From positions 20,722-84,721 of the forward strand of contig JAPOTY010000013.1 of the NCBI GenBank assembly GCA_026708965.1: a stretch of DNA of 64,000 nt. The letters are read 5' to 3'. Position 1 is the first letter of the stretch. Each line of letters opens with the position of its first letter. Shown here piece by piece: positions 1-11,395 of this stretch. Position numbers and translations under genes: made by a program. The notes under the pieces are model-generated. The model made no database searches and was not told where the DNA came from. It worked only from the letters and a program-made list of their open reading frames with translations. This stretch comes from Gammaproteobacteria bacterium (GTDB lineage: Bacteria; Pseudomonadota; Gammaproteobacteria; Steroidobacterales; Foliamicaceae).

Positions 1-258
1 AACGAGGGCGGCTTGCGCTATTCGAACGAACCCATCCGCCACAAGTTGCTGGACGCGGTGGGCGACCTGTATCTCCTAGGTCGGCCGTTGATCGGCCGGT
101 TTGACTGCTTCGGCTCCGGGCATGCCCTCAACGCCCGCCTGATTCAGGAACTCATGAGCCGGTCTTCCGCCTGGGAGGAAGTCGCCGCCATGCCCGCCGA
201 CCGCATGGCCCCCGTCCATCCTGTCCCGGCGGAAGGCTCACCCGCCTTGCAGAGCTAG
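1..258 (+). CDS. lpxC: LpxC, UDP-3-O-acyl-N-acetylglucosamine deacetylase (C-terminal part)
   Basis: This is the last 85 codons of LpxC, the zinc deacetylase that commits UDP-acyl-GlcNAc to lipid A synthesis in the cytoplasm; the 5' part lies outside the window. The segment [20 protein letters not shown] carries the family's His-Lys pair and the two aspartates of the active site, and GSGHALN carries the conserved late histidine. The frame is open from base 1, so no start is visible. The C-terminal tail after about residue 55 is low-complexity and typical of variation in this family. The gene converges on the DciA-like gene and overlaps its 3' end by 21 bases, which is the gene order seen in Pseudomonas (lpxC-dciA-M23-secA). 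Confidence 0.93.
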   Translation, partial: NEGGLRYSNEPIRHKLLDAVGDLYLLGRPLIGRFDCFGSGHALNARLIQELMSRSSAWEEVAAMPADRMAPVHPVPAEGSPALQS

Positions 259-540
259 CCGTATGCGAACCTGCTTCACCGGCCAACCCGCGTTTGCGGC
301 CGTCTCTTTAAGATTGGCGGTTTCGAACCGCAGCCGGGCGGCCCATTCCGGCGCGGTCGCGAACACCGTAAGCGTGCCGCCGGCATCCAAGTCGCTGCCG
401 GCAAAACCGTCGTGCAGATCGGGGTGCAGAGCGCCGCGCAGCTGTTCGGCCAGCGCGATCTGGTCCCGCGCCTGGGCGGTCAGTCCGGCCAGCGAGGCTG
501 CGATCGGCTCGGGGCGGCTTTTCCGGTGTGATCCTGCCAT
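238..540 (-). CDS. dciA: DUF721 / DciA-like replicative helicase loader
   Basis: This 100-residue protein matches the DUF721 family, whose characterised members (DciA) load the replicative helicase DnaB in bacteria that lack DnaC. The visible hallmark is the central stretch [18 protein letters not shown], the family's conserved V-x-x-S/A-P-x-W-A-x-x-L core, followed by the short basic KQVRIRL strand. The call leans on this motif and on position: in Pseudomonas the DciA gene also sits between lpxC and an M23 peptidase plus secA. It is at the short end for the family, and the N-terminus ([10 protein letters not shown]) is basic. Its 3' end overlaps lpxC; its start is 38 bases from the divergent M23 gene start. 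Confidence 0.75.
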   Translation of the reverse strand: MAGSHRKSRPEPIAASLAGLTAQARDQIALAEQLRGALHPDLHDGFAGSDLDAGGTLTVFATAPEWAARLRFETANLKETAANAGWPVKQVRIRLALQGG

Positions 541-553
541 TGCGGGAATCTCG

Positions 554-559
554 TAAAAT
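554..559 (+). promoter_or_regulatory. Candidate -10 element for the M23 peptidase gene
   Basis: TAAAAT lies 20 bases before the ATG at 579, in the short gap between the divergent dciA and M23 genes. No good -35 hexamer is visible. If it is used, the leader would be only about 13 bases. Confidence 0.3.
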
Positions 560-578
560 CCTGCCGCACGATCTTGCC

Positions 579-1469
579 ATGAAACCGAGCATCCGAATAC
601 TGCCGAAAAACCCCAACGTCCTCTGGGCCTTGGCGCTGCTGGCCTGTTCGGCGGCCAGCTTCATCATTGGCGGCATGATGCAGGAGCGGGCGCTGCCCTC
701 GGCCATTGAGCGCCTCGACAAGCTCAAGACCGCTATGGTGGCTCAGGATGAGGAATTCGAGCGCGCCCGCGTCAACGCGGAGCAGCGGCTCGCTGTGATG
801 GCGGCTCAGATCGAGGAAATGAAATCGGTCCTGACGCAGATGGAAACCTGGCAGGTTTCCCTTCGGGAAATGAGCAGCGAGGCTTCATTCACGACGGCCT
901 CCTCCGCCGAAATCGCCGAACTCCCTGCCGCCTTCGGCATCCCCGCAGATCAGGGGGGTATCGATCTGATCGCCGAACTCAACTTCCTCAGCGCCCGAAT
1001 GAACCATCGATTCGAGCAATTGCGCGGCCTTTCGGATGCGCTTACGGCGGAAGGGACCCAAGCGATGTTTTCGCCTTCCGGCTGGCCGGTGGAATCGCGC
1101 CGCATCACCTCGCATCGCGGCTTCCGCAAGGATCCGTTCACGGGCAGGCGCCAGTGGCATGATGGAATCGATATCGACGGCGATACGGGCGATCCCATCT
1201 ATGCCGTGGCGCCTGGCGTCGTCACTTGGGCGGGCCGCAGAAGCTCTTTTGGACAACTGGTGGAAATCAGCCACGCCGGAGGCTACGTGACCCGCTATGC
1301 CCATAATTCGCTGAATCTTGTGGCGGTGGGCGATTATGTTCAGCGCGGCCAGGAAATCGCGCGCATCGGTCGAACCGGCCGCGTGACCGGCAGCAGCCTG
1401 CATTTTGAAGTTCTGCGCAATGGCGCTTCCGTAAATCCGATTGAATTTCTCCGCAAAGCGCCCGGATAA
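579..1469 (+). CDS. M23-family (LytM-type) envelope peptidase-like protein
   Basis: This 296-residue protein has an N-terminal membrane anchor (roughly residues 12-32, LWALALLACSAASFIIGG), a coiled-coil region rich in Glu/Gln/Arg (about 40-120), and a C-terminal LytM fold (about 190-290). M23 enzymes cut peptidoglycan cross-links or, when degenerate, activate amidases. WHDGIDIDG gives the zinc-binding His and Asp, and RYAHN gives one catalytic His. The usual HxH motif reads SLH, so its first histidine is missing. I chose ATG 579 because it is the first methionine just before the signal anchor; an in-frame start at 528 lies inside dciA. Pseudomonas has the same kind of gene immediately before secA. 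Confidence 0.85.
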   Translation: MKPSIRILPKNPNVLWALALLACSAASFIIGGMMQERALPSAIERLDKLKTAMVAQDEEFERARVNAEQRLAVMAAQIEEMKSVLTQMETWQVSLREMSSEASFTTASSAEIAELPAAFGIPADQGGIDLIAELNFLSARMNHRFEQLRGLSDALTAEGTQAMFSPSGWPVESRRITSHRGFRKDPFTGRRQWHDGIDIDGDTGDPIYAVAPGVVTWAGRRSSFGQLVEISHAGGYVTRYAHNSLNLVAVGDYVQRGQEIARIGRTGRVTGSSLHFEVLRNGASVNPIEFLRKAPG

Positions 1470-1493
1470 TGCACAGCCACCAGGGGTAAGCCC

Positions 1494-4265
<2,772 letters not shown>

Positions 4266-4271
<6 letters not shown>

Positions 4272-4994
4272 GCGGAACGCTTCTCCGAGGTACACCGATC
4301 GCACCTCCGGGTTCGCCAGCAATTCCTTCGGCTCTCCGGACGCGATCACGGAGCCCTCATGCAGGATGTACCCCCGGTTGCATATGCCCAGCGTTTCGCG
4401 CACGTTGTGGTCGGTAATCAGCACGCCGATGCCGCGTTGCGACAGATTGCCGATAATGCCCTGAATTTCAGTCACCGAAATGGGGTCAATCCCGGCGAAC
4501 GGCTCATCCAGCAGCAGGTAGCGAGGCGTTCGTGCCAAGGTGCGGGCAATTTCCACCCGGCGCCGTTCTCCGCCCGAAAGGCTCGCTCCCGGCGACTTTC
4601 GCACCTTATGCAACTGAAACTCGTCCAGCAGCCTGTGCAGTTCTTCCCTGCGCTCGCCCCGGCCGAGCCCGCTGCGCAATTCAAGAATGGCGAGGATATT
4701 CTGCTCCACCGAGAGCTTGCGGAAAATCGACGGCTCCTGCGGCAGGTAGCCCAGCCCGAGCATGGCGCGGCGGTGCACGGGCAGATGGGTCAGGTCTTCG
4801 CCGTCCAGCGAAATGGCGCCCGCGTCGCAGCTCAACAGACCGGCCACCATGTAGAACGCAGTGGTCTTGCCTGCGCCGTTGGGGCCTAGCAGACCCACCA
4901 CTTCGCCGGTCCGGACCACGAAGGATGCTTCCCTCAGGGCCTGGCGCTGCCCGAAGCGCTTGGAAATTCGCTCGGCTTTGAGGCTAGCGCGCAT
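4266..4994 (-). CDS. lptB: LPS export ABC transporter ATPase LptB
   Basis: LptB is the ATPase of the LptB2FG transporter, which extracts LPS from the inner membrane and drives it along the LptC-LptA bridge. The 242-residue chain has Walker A (GPNGAGKTT, about residue 38), a Q-loop ([10 protein letters not shown]), the signature LSGGERRR, Walker B ([12 protein letters not shown]) and the switch histidine in ITDH. It ends the run yrbG-kdsD-kdsC-lptC-lptA-lptB, the E. coli order. A 104-base hairpin repeat separates it from lptA, so it may depend on its own promoter or on read-through. No rpoN gene follows; secA converges on it instead. Confidence 0.96.
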
Positions 4995-5033
4995 ATTCCA
5001 CCAACGGGGCGCGGAGGATTTTGCCTAGTCCTC

Positions 5034-5137
5034 GCCTCTCCGCGCCTCCTTCTTCCGGGAGACGCATGAACCCGTCCATGGGGCTTGCTCCGGCATCCTG
5101 CCTCCGATACTCCCGGAAGAAGGAGGCGCGGAGAGGC
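5034..5137. repeat. Dispersed hairpin repeat, copy A
   Basis: A perfect 28-bp inverted repeat (5034-5061 with 5110-5137) encloses a 48-base loop. The loop begins ACGCATGAACCCGTCCATGG and ends CGGCATCCTGCCTCCGATA. Three further copies occur at 27227-27350 (opposite orientation), 51617-51725 and 57601-57718. Their loops are alike, but their stems differ in sequence while remaining self-complementary. This copy lies between lptA and lptB, inside what is otherwise a tight operon. Confidence 0.9.
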
Positions 5138-5149
5138 TTCAGTTGCGGG

Positions 5150-5761
5150 CTAGGAGCCATCCGGCGGCGAAAGGAACTCGAACAGGAACTGCACCGGCTC
5201 TCCTTCGCCCGGCGCCACAGTGACGGTTTCGGCATTCAGGTCGAAGGTGATGGATTCGCCGTTCACCCGACTCTCGCCGGTATCAAGCTCGGCGCCGCCC
5301 ATGAAGCGGACCAGCATCGACTGCGCCTGGTACTCCACCCTCCGGGCGCTGCCTTTGATGACGCGCGTTCCCTCGTTGAGCATCGTGACCGGACTGCCGC
5401 TGATCACCGCGCTGGTGAGCCCGCTCTCGAACTTGAGTTCCGCCTCGTCGCAATTGAGCGTGGCCGTGCCGGCCCGAAAACGGATATTGCCCGAGAACAG
5501 CCAAGTGGTGTTTCTGAAGTCCAGCGATGCGGTTTCGGCTCGGTCCGCCGTGATCTCAAAGTCGCCTTGGCGTATCGTTACGCCGGTTGAAACCAAGCGT
5601 CCCAAGGCGCCGTCGTAGCGGGACCACTCGGTCCTGATATCCAGGTCGGTTGACGCCTCAGCGGAAGGTTGCTCCTGCGCGCCTGCCTGAATGGCGGCGA
5701 GAAACGCGGCCAGAAGAAGAGCTGGCCGGGACTTGCTAGGGATTGATGGTGGCCTGGACAT
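5150..5761 (-). CDS. lptA: Periplasmic LPS transport protein LptA
   Basis: LptA forms the periplasmic beta-jellyroll bridge that carries LPS from LptC to LptD at the outer membrane. The 203-residue product starts with a signal peptide (PALLLAAFLAAIQAGAQ) and continues with the OstA-type repeats of short beta strands (for example IRQGDFEITADRAE, then GTATLNCDEAELKF). I placed the start at 5761 because it directly precedes the signal peptide; an in-frame start at 5827 would add an odd hydrophilic leader. The start overlaps the lptC 3' end by 26 bases, so the two are probably translationally coupled. The family is weakly conserved, and the neighbours strengthen the call. Confidence 0.9.
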   Translation of the reverse strand: MSRPPSIPSKSRPALLLAAFLAAIQAGAQEQPSAEASTDLDIRTEWSRYDGALGRLVSTGVTIRQGDFEITADRAETASLDFRNTTWLFSGNIRFRAGTATLNCDEAELKFESGLTSAVISGSPVTMLNEGTRVIKGSARRVEYQAQSMLVRFMGGAELDTGESRVNGESITFDLNAETVTVAPGEGEPVQFLFEFLSPPDGS

Positions 5762-6380
5762 CGGAATCAAGTGTAATGGTTTCGGCAGCAACCTGGGCAT
5801 TGAGGCCATTGGCCTCGAACACCACATCGCCGATCCGCACGCGCACCGGCCGGTCAGTGCGCGCCGTCATGTCTTCGGCATCCAGGACCAGATGCTCGCC
5901 GCTGATCGACGGCGAGCCGCCGGGTCCGTCGGCGCGGCTGAAGCTGACTTGCCCGGTGAGCGTCACTCGGGTCCCGTTTGTTTGCATCCGGGCGTGCTCG
6001 GCCTTCGCCATCCAAGTGCCGGAAGGCCCGAACGCTAAGCGCAGATTGCCTTGCGCCGAAAGGTCCGCGCTCTTGTTTGGGAGCAGCGCCGAATCGGCCA
6101 CCAGCGACAGAGCGGGCGGGTTTCCGCGGCGAATCGAAACATCCTCAAGCTTAAGCGCGGAATCCTCAAGGTCCCGCCTTGCGCTGCCGGCCTCGATTCG
6201 CATCGACGCAAGCCCGTCGCCGCCGGTCAGCGCTACACGCGCGTTGCGGAAGAAATAGTTGCCGGACAACTCCAGCTGCGGCGCGGCCTCGCCGTTGTCG
6301 CCGCGATAGCCCAACAGCAGGCTGGATGCTGCGAGACCAGCCACCAGCAGGGCCGGGAAAAGCCGTCGCTTACGGATCAC
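5736..6380 (-). CDS. lptC: Inner-membrane LPS transport protein LptC
   Basis: LptC is a bitopic inner-membrane protein that receives LPS from LptB2FG and hands it to LptA. About 214 residues are predicted: a basic start (IRKRR), one membrane helix (LFPALLVAGLAASSLLLGY), then a periplasmic beta-jellyroll of the same fold as LptA. I chose the GTG at 6380 because it overlaps the kdsC stop as GTGA, a typical coupling signal; an ATG at 6407 would add nine residues. The identification relies on topology, length and its place between kdsC and lptA. Confidence 0.88.
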   Translation of the reverse strand: MIRKRRLFPALLVAGLAASSLLLGYRGDNGEAAPQLELSGNYFFRNARVALTGGDGLASMRIEAGSARRDLEDSALKLEDVSIRRGNPPALSLVADSALLPNKSADLSAQGNLRLAFGPSGTWMAKAEHARMQTNGTRVTLTGQVSFSRADGPGGSPSISGEHLVLDAEDMTARTDRPVRVRIGDVVFEANGLNAQVAAETITLDSDVQATINP

Positions 6381-6886
6381 CCACGCGCCGCCAGAAGAAA
6401 ATCGCATACTTCCCGCACGGCCCCGCGGCCGCCGCGGCAGGATGTGACCCAATGCGCTTCGGCGCGGGCTTCGGGATGGGCGTCGGCAACCGCTATTGCC
6501 AGCCCGGCCAAGCGCATTGCGGGCAGATCCGGCGCGTCGTCGCCGACAAATGCCGCCGCACGGGGCTTGATCCGCAATTCTTCAAGCATTTGCGAAAGCG
6601 CTTGGTGCTTGTCCTTGCAGCGCAGCGCCGTGCGCCGGATACCCAGCTCTCCCAGCCGCAGCCGCAGTCCGTAACTGTCCCGCCCGGAAATGACGCCGAT
6701 CTCCAGGCCCGCCCTGAGCGCGCGCCGGATGCCGTAGCCGTCCTTCACGGAGAATCCCATGGCCCATTCCCTGCCGCTCGCATCCGCGATATAGATCCGC
6801 CCATCGGTCAGCACTCCGTCGGCGTCCAAAGCCAGCAGCCGTATCCCCGCCGCCCGCGCGCGCAAATCGTTCGGCGCGCTCATCAC
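6377..6886 (-). CDS. kdsC: 3-deoxy-D-manno-octulosonate 8-phosphate phosphatase KdsC
   Basis: KdsC is a HAD-family phosphatase that removes phosphate from Kdo-8-P to give Kdo, the inner-core sugar of LPS. At 169 residues it is the normal size for these cap-less tetramers. The nucleophile motif DADGVLTDG is near residue 20, the second HAD motif is ISGRDS, and the metal-binding motif is FVGDDAPDLPAM. The GTG at 6886 (or the following ATG at 6883) overlaps the kdsD stop, so synthesis of the two enzymes is coupled. Confidence 0.95.
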   Translation of the reverse strand: MMSAPNDLRARAAGIRLLALDADGVLTDGRIYIADASGREWAMGFSVKDGYGIRRALRAGLEIGVISGRDSYGLRLRLGELGIRRTALRCKDKHQALSQMLEELRIKPRAAAFVGDDAPDLPAMRLAGLAIAVADAHPEARAEAHWVTSCRGGRGAVREVCDFLLAARG

Positions 6887-7854
6887 ACCACGCCGGCGCG
6901 CATCAGGTCATGGATATTGAAGGCGCCCGCAAGAAGCCCGTCGGACACAACCAGCAGCGCAGTGATCCTGCGCTTGTTCATTTCGGCGACCGCAGCCGAT
7001 GCCAGCATTCCGGGGGTTACCGTCCATCCTCCCCGGGTCATCACTTCGGCCATGCGCGTTGCCTTGAGGTCCAATTCGCGGTCCATTGCCCGCCTCAGGT
7101 CGCCATCAGTGAATACGCCGAGGGGCCGTCCGGCCTGGTCGGTGACCGCGGTCATTCCCAGCCCCTTGCGGCTCATTTCCAAAAGCCCCTCGGCCAGACT
7201 CGCTTCGGGGCCAACCCGGGGAATCTCCGAACCGGTCCGCATCACGTCCGAAACGCTTACCAGCAAACGGCGGCCCAGCCGCCCGCCCGGATGGGTGCGG
7301 GCGAACTCCTCCGGCGTCAATCCGCGCGCCTTGAGCAGGGCCACCGCGAGGGCGTCTCCCAGCGCCAGCGTGGCCGTGGTGCTGGAGGTGGGCGCCAGGT
7401 TAAGCGGGCAGGCCTCTTCCTCCACATGGGTATCGAGTACCGCCGCCGCCTGCCGCGCCAGGGTGGAGCCTTTCTGGCCGGTCATCGCAATCAACGCGGC
7501 GCCGGCGCGTTTGAGCATCGGCAGCAAGCGCACGATCTCGTCGGTTTCGCCGGAATTGGACAGCGCAATGATGATGTCGTCGGATGTGATCATGCCGAGG
7601 TCGCCGTGTCCGGCTTCTCCAGGGTGCATGAAGAAGGCGGGCGTTCCGGTGCTGGCCAGCGTGGCCGCGATCTTGCCGGCGATATGGCCGGATTTGCCCA
7701 TTCCGGTCACCACAATGCGGCCCTCGGTGGCTAGGCAAAGGCGGCAGGCCTTGCTGAAGCTGCTGTCCAGGCGCTTCTCGAGAGCCGCCACAGCGCCGGC
7801 TTCCATTCTCAGAACCCGGCGCGCCTCCTCCGCGAATGACACCTTATCGGACAT
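6883..7854 (-). CDS. kdsD: D-arabinose-5-phosphate isomerase KdsD
   Basis: KdsD converts ribulose-5-P to arabinose-5-P, the first step towards Kdo. The 323-residue protein has an N-terminal SIS sugar-isomerase domain with VTGMGKSGHIAGKIAATLAS, HPGEAGHGDLGM and ALSNSGETDEI, then two C-terminal CBS repeats (VSDVMRTG and MAEVMTRGG begin the two halves). I used the ATG at 7854, which directly precedes the usual N-terminus; the longer open frame upstream is a shadow of the antiporter gene. The gap to the upstream antiporter is 89 bases. Confidence 0.95.
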   Translation of the reverse strand: MSDKVSFAEEARRVLRMEAGAVAALEKRLDSSFSKACRLCLATEGRIVVTGMGKSGHIAGKIAATLASTGTPAFFMHPGEAGHGDLGMITSDDIIIALSNSGETDEIVRLLPMLKRAGAALIAMTGQKGSTLARQAAAVLDTHVEEEACPLNLAPTSSTTATLALGDALAVALLKARGLTPEEFARTHPGGRLGRRLLVSVSDVMRTGSEIPRVGPEASLAEGLLEMSRKGLGMTAVTDQAGRPLGVFTDGDLRRAMDRELDLKATRMAEVMTRGGWTVTPGMLASAAVAEMNKRRITALLVVSDGLLAGAFNIHDLMRAGVV

Positions 7855-7943
7855 AAGCAAGCATGATAATCCGCCAAGACTTCCAATAGTCGGCCCCGGT
7901 GCTTCGATGCGATGCGGACTCGAAGCATCTGGGAAGCGGGAGG

Positions 7944-8894
7944 TCAGGCGGCCAGGGCGATCAGGGTCACATAGCCTGCGAAGGGAAGCAGGAGGCTGGC
8001 GCTCCAAGCACGACCGAGCCCGCCCCGCCGCCGGCAGATCGCCGCCAGCAGCAGGAACCACAACGTGAATCCCAGCAGCATCGGAACGTGGATGGCTGGC
8101 AACTGACTCGAAAAGCCCGAAGGAGCGATCACGCCGGCCACGCCGATCACAACGAGCAGATTGAAGATATTGGAGCCGATCACATTGCCCAAGGCGATTT
8201 CCGATTCGCGCTTGACCGCCCCGGCCACAGTAATCGCCAGCTCCGGCAAGCTGGTGCCGATGGCCACGACCGTGGCGCCGATCACCAGTTCGCTCACCCC
8301 GGCGATGCGGGCCACTTCCTGCGCGGCCCGCACCAGCGCTTCCGCGCCCCCCAGCAAGAATGCCAGACCGGCCGCCACGTAGATCGCATTCCGCGCCATG
8401 CTGCGCTGTGCCGTCCCGGATCGCGGGATCATTGGGTTCGCGCCGGCCTTTCGGATCAGCAGCCAGCTGACCGCCGGCAGCGCCGCCAGCAGCGCCAGCG
8501 CGTCCGCGCGCGAAAGATAGCCGTTGAGGATCAATGCGCAGGCCAGCAGCGTGACCCCCGCCATGGCCCCTAGCTCCACCTTCGCCGGCGCCCGCCCGGG
8601 CTTGAGGCCCATGAATAGCACGCCGGCGCCCAGCACCAGGCCGATATTGGCGATATTCGAGCCCACCGCGTTGCCCAGCGCCAGTTCCACGCTGCCGCGC
8701 CACGCCGCCACCGCCGCCACCACAGCTTCAGGCAGAGAAGTGGCGAAACCGGCTAGGAACAATCCCACCAGCATTGGCGAAATATCAAGGCGGCGCGCTC
8801 CGTCGGCGGCGCCGTCGATGAACACTTTTGCTCCGAACGCCAGCACGGCCATGCCGGCAGCGCCGACCGGCAGCCACAGGTAAAGAACGCTCAC
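7944..8894 (-). CDS. yrbG: YrbG-type calcium/sodium antiporter
   Basis: This is an integral membrane cation exchanger of the Ca2+/cation antiporter superfamily. Its 316 residues form about ten helices in two inverted halves, each holding an alpha-repeat: GLFLAGFATSLPEAV with ALGNAVGSNIANIG in the first, and GATVVAIGTSLPELA with ALGNVIGSNIFNL in the second. These are the ion-binding signatures. The gene heads the Kdo/LPS transport cluster exactly as yrbG does in E. coli and is divergent from ibaG. The physiological ion is not proven for this group. Confidence 0.9.
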   Translation of the reverse strand: MSVLYLWLPVGAAGMAVLAFGAKVFIDGAADGARRLDISPMLVGLFLAGFATSLPEAVVAAVAAWRGSVELALGNAVGSNIANIGLVLGAGVLFMGLKPGRAPAKVELGAMAGVTLLACALILNGYLSRADALALLAALPAVSWLLIRKAGANPMIPRSGTAQRSMARNAIYVAAGLAFLLGGAEALVRAAQEVARIAGVSELVIGATVVAIGTSLPELAITVAGAVKRESEIALGNVIGSNIFNLLVVIGVAGVIAPSGFSSQLPAIHVPMLLGFTLWFLLLAAICRRRGGLGRAWSASLLLPFAGYVTLIALAA

Positions 8895-8951
8895 AAGCGG
8901 CGGCGGCGGACCGCGCGGTGATGCCCCGCGCCGGCGGACTCAAATTGCAGA

Positions 8952-8957
8952 TAAAAT
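8952..8957 (+). promoter_or_regulatory. Candidate -10 element for ibaG
   Basis: TAAAAT ends 8 bases before the ATG at 8965, with GATA directly before that ATG. A start site 7 bases downstream would make the transcript nearly or fully leaderless. No clear -35 hexamer is visible. Confidence 0.35.
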
Positions 8958-8964
8958 TCTGATA

Positions 8965-9231
8965 ATGACACCGGGAGATATTTCCGCACTGATTTCGGCG
9001 CACCTGCCCGGCTGCGAAGTTGCTGTCGAAAGCGAGGATAACACGCACTTCGATGCCACAGTGGTCAGTCCCGCCTTCGAGGGGCTGCCCCCGCTGGGCC
9101 GTCATCGCCTAGTGTACGAAGCGCTGGGAACGCGCATGGGCGTGGAGATCCATGCTCTGTCGATTCGCGCCCACACGCCTGAGGAATGGCGGCAGCTGAA
9201 CAAGGCCGGGGAAGACTCGCTGCGCGGATAA
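8965..9231 (+). CDS. ibaG: BolA/IbaG-family iron-sulfur related regulator
   Basis: This is an 88-residue BolA-fold protein. BolA family members partner with monothiol glutaredoxins in iron-sulfur handling, and IbaG is linked to acid stress. The conserved core is PAFEGLPPLGRHRLVYEAL followed by EIHALSIRAHTPEEW, which includes the RHR-x-x-Y and late His positions. The gene is divergent from yrbG, as in E. coli. There is no Shine-Dalgarno sequence upstream of the ATG, but a -10-like TAAAAT lies just before it. Confidence 0.9.
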   Translation: MTPGDISALISAHLPGCEVAVESEDNTHFDATVVSPAFEGLPPLGRHRLVYEALGTRMGVEIHALSIRAHTPEEWRQLNKAGEDSLRG

Positions 9232-9327
9232 ATTCGTTGTGTCCGGCGGCAGGACGCTGGACGGCGATTCGCCGGGGCTATCGCATGGACCGCGGATATG
9301 AACGAATCGAGGACAAGTTCAGCGGCC

Positions 9328-9354
9328 TTGGCGCCGAAATCCGGCGCGTATAAT
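9328..9354 (+). promoter_or_regulatory. Promoter of sspA with overlapping palindrome
   Basis: A perfect -10 box TATAAT (9349-9354) stands 7 bases before the sspA ATG. A possible -35, TTGGCG, begins at 9328 with a short 15-base spacer. The spacer holds a 6-bp inverted repeat (GCGCCG at 9331-9336, CGGCGC at 9342-9347) placed like an operator. Transcription would begin at or beside the ATG, giving a leaderless mRNA. Confidence 0.5.
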
Positions 9355-9361
9355 CCACGCC

Positions 9362-9958
9362 ATGATCCTGTACTCCAGTCCAACCAATCTACACAGTCAC
9401 CGGGTTCGAGTCGTGGTAGCAGAGAAGAATATCGGCGTGCGGATCGTTCAGGCGCGTGACGGCAGCCTTCCGCCCGACATTCAACTGCTCAATCCCTACA
9501 ATACCCTGCCCACCTTGGTGGATCGCGAACTGGCGGTTTACAACTCCCGCATCATCATCAATTACTTGGACGAGCGCTTTCCGCAGCCGCCGCTTATGCC
9601 GGTCGATCCCAAGCGCCGGGCGCATTTCCGCTTGGCGCTTCACCGCATTGAGCACGATCTCTACGGCCTTGCCGAAAAGATCGAGTCCGGCGGCGGGGAG
9701 AGCGAGAAGCGGCAGCTCCGCGAGGCCACGATAGAGATTTCCGAAGCGGTTGAGTCCAGCCCCTTTTTTCTGGGAGAAGAGTTTTCCCTCGTGGATTGCA
9801 GCCTGGCGCCGCTTTTATGGCGGCTGGCTAGCTACGGCATCGACCCCGGCCCGCGCGCCGATGCCCTGTACGGCTACATGCGGCGCGTTTTCGCCCGCCC
9901 TGCGTTTACTGAAGGCCTGTCCGAACTGGAGCGCGACATGCGCCCGCCGGCCCCCTGA
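9362..9958 (+). CDS. sspA: Stringent starvation protein A homolog
   Basis: SspA is a GST-fold protein that binds RNA polymerase and alters promoter use during starvation and acid stress. The 198-residue product has an N-terminal thioredoxin-like half (MILYSSPTNLHSHRVRVVVA, then LNPYNTLPTLVDRELAVYNS and IINYLDERFPQPPLMPVDP) and a C-terminal all-alpha half. The PPLMP segment and surface residues before it match the RNA-polymerase-binding pocket of SspA. sspB follows 40 bases downstream in the classic pair. A consensus -10 box lies immediately upstream of the ATG. Confidence 0.94.
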   Translation: MILYSSPTNLHSHRVRVVVAEKNIGVRIVQARDGSLPPDIQLLNPYNTLPTLVDRELAVYNSRIIINYLDERFPQPPLMPVDPKRRAHFRLALHRIEHDLYGLAEKIESGGGESEKRQLREATIEISEAVESSPFFLGEEFSLVDCSLAPLLWRLASYGIDPGPRADALYGYMRRVFARPAFTEGLSELERDMRPPAP

Positions 9959-9998
9959 AGCGCGATTTCAAAAACCGCCCGCCCCGGCCCCGGTTGCG

Positions 9999-11395
<1,397 letters not shown>

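Noticed and set aside
6179..8068. Plus-strand open frame of about 629 codons across lptC-kdsC-kdsD
   Set aside because: The opposite strand carries three well-recognised LPS genes with coupled starts; the plus frame has no recognisable content.
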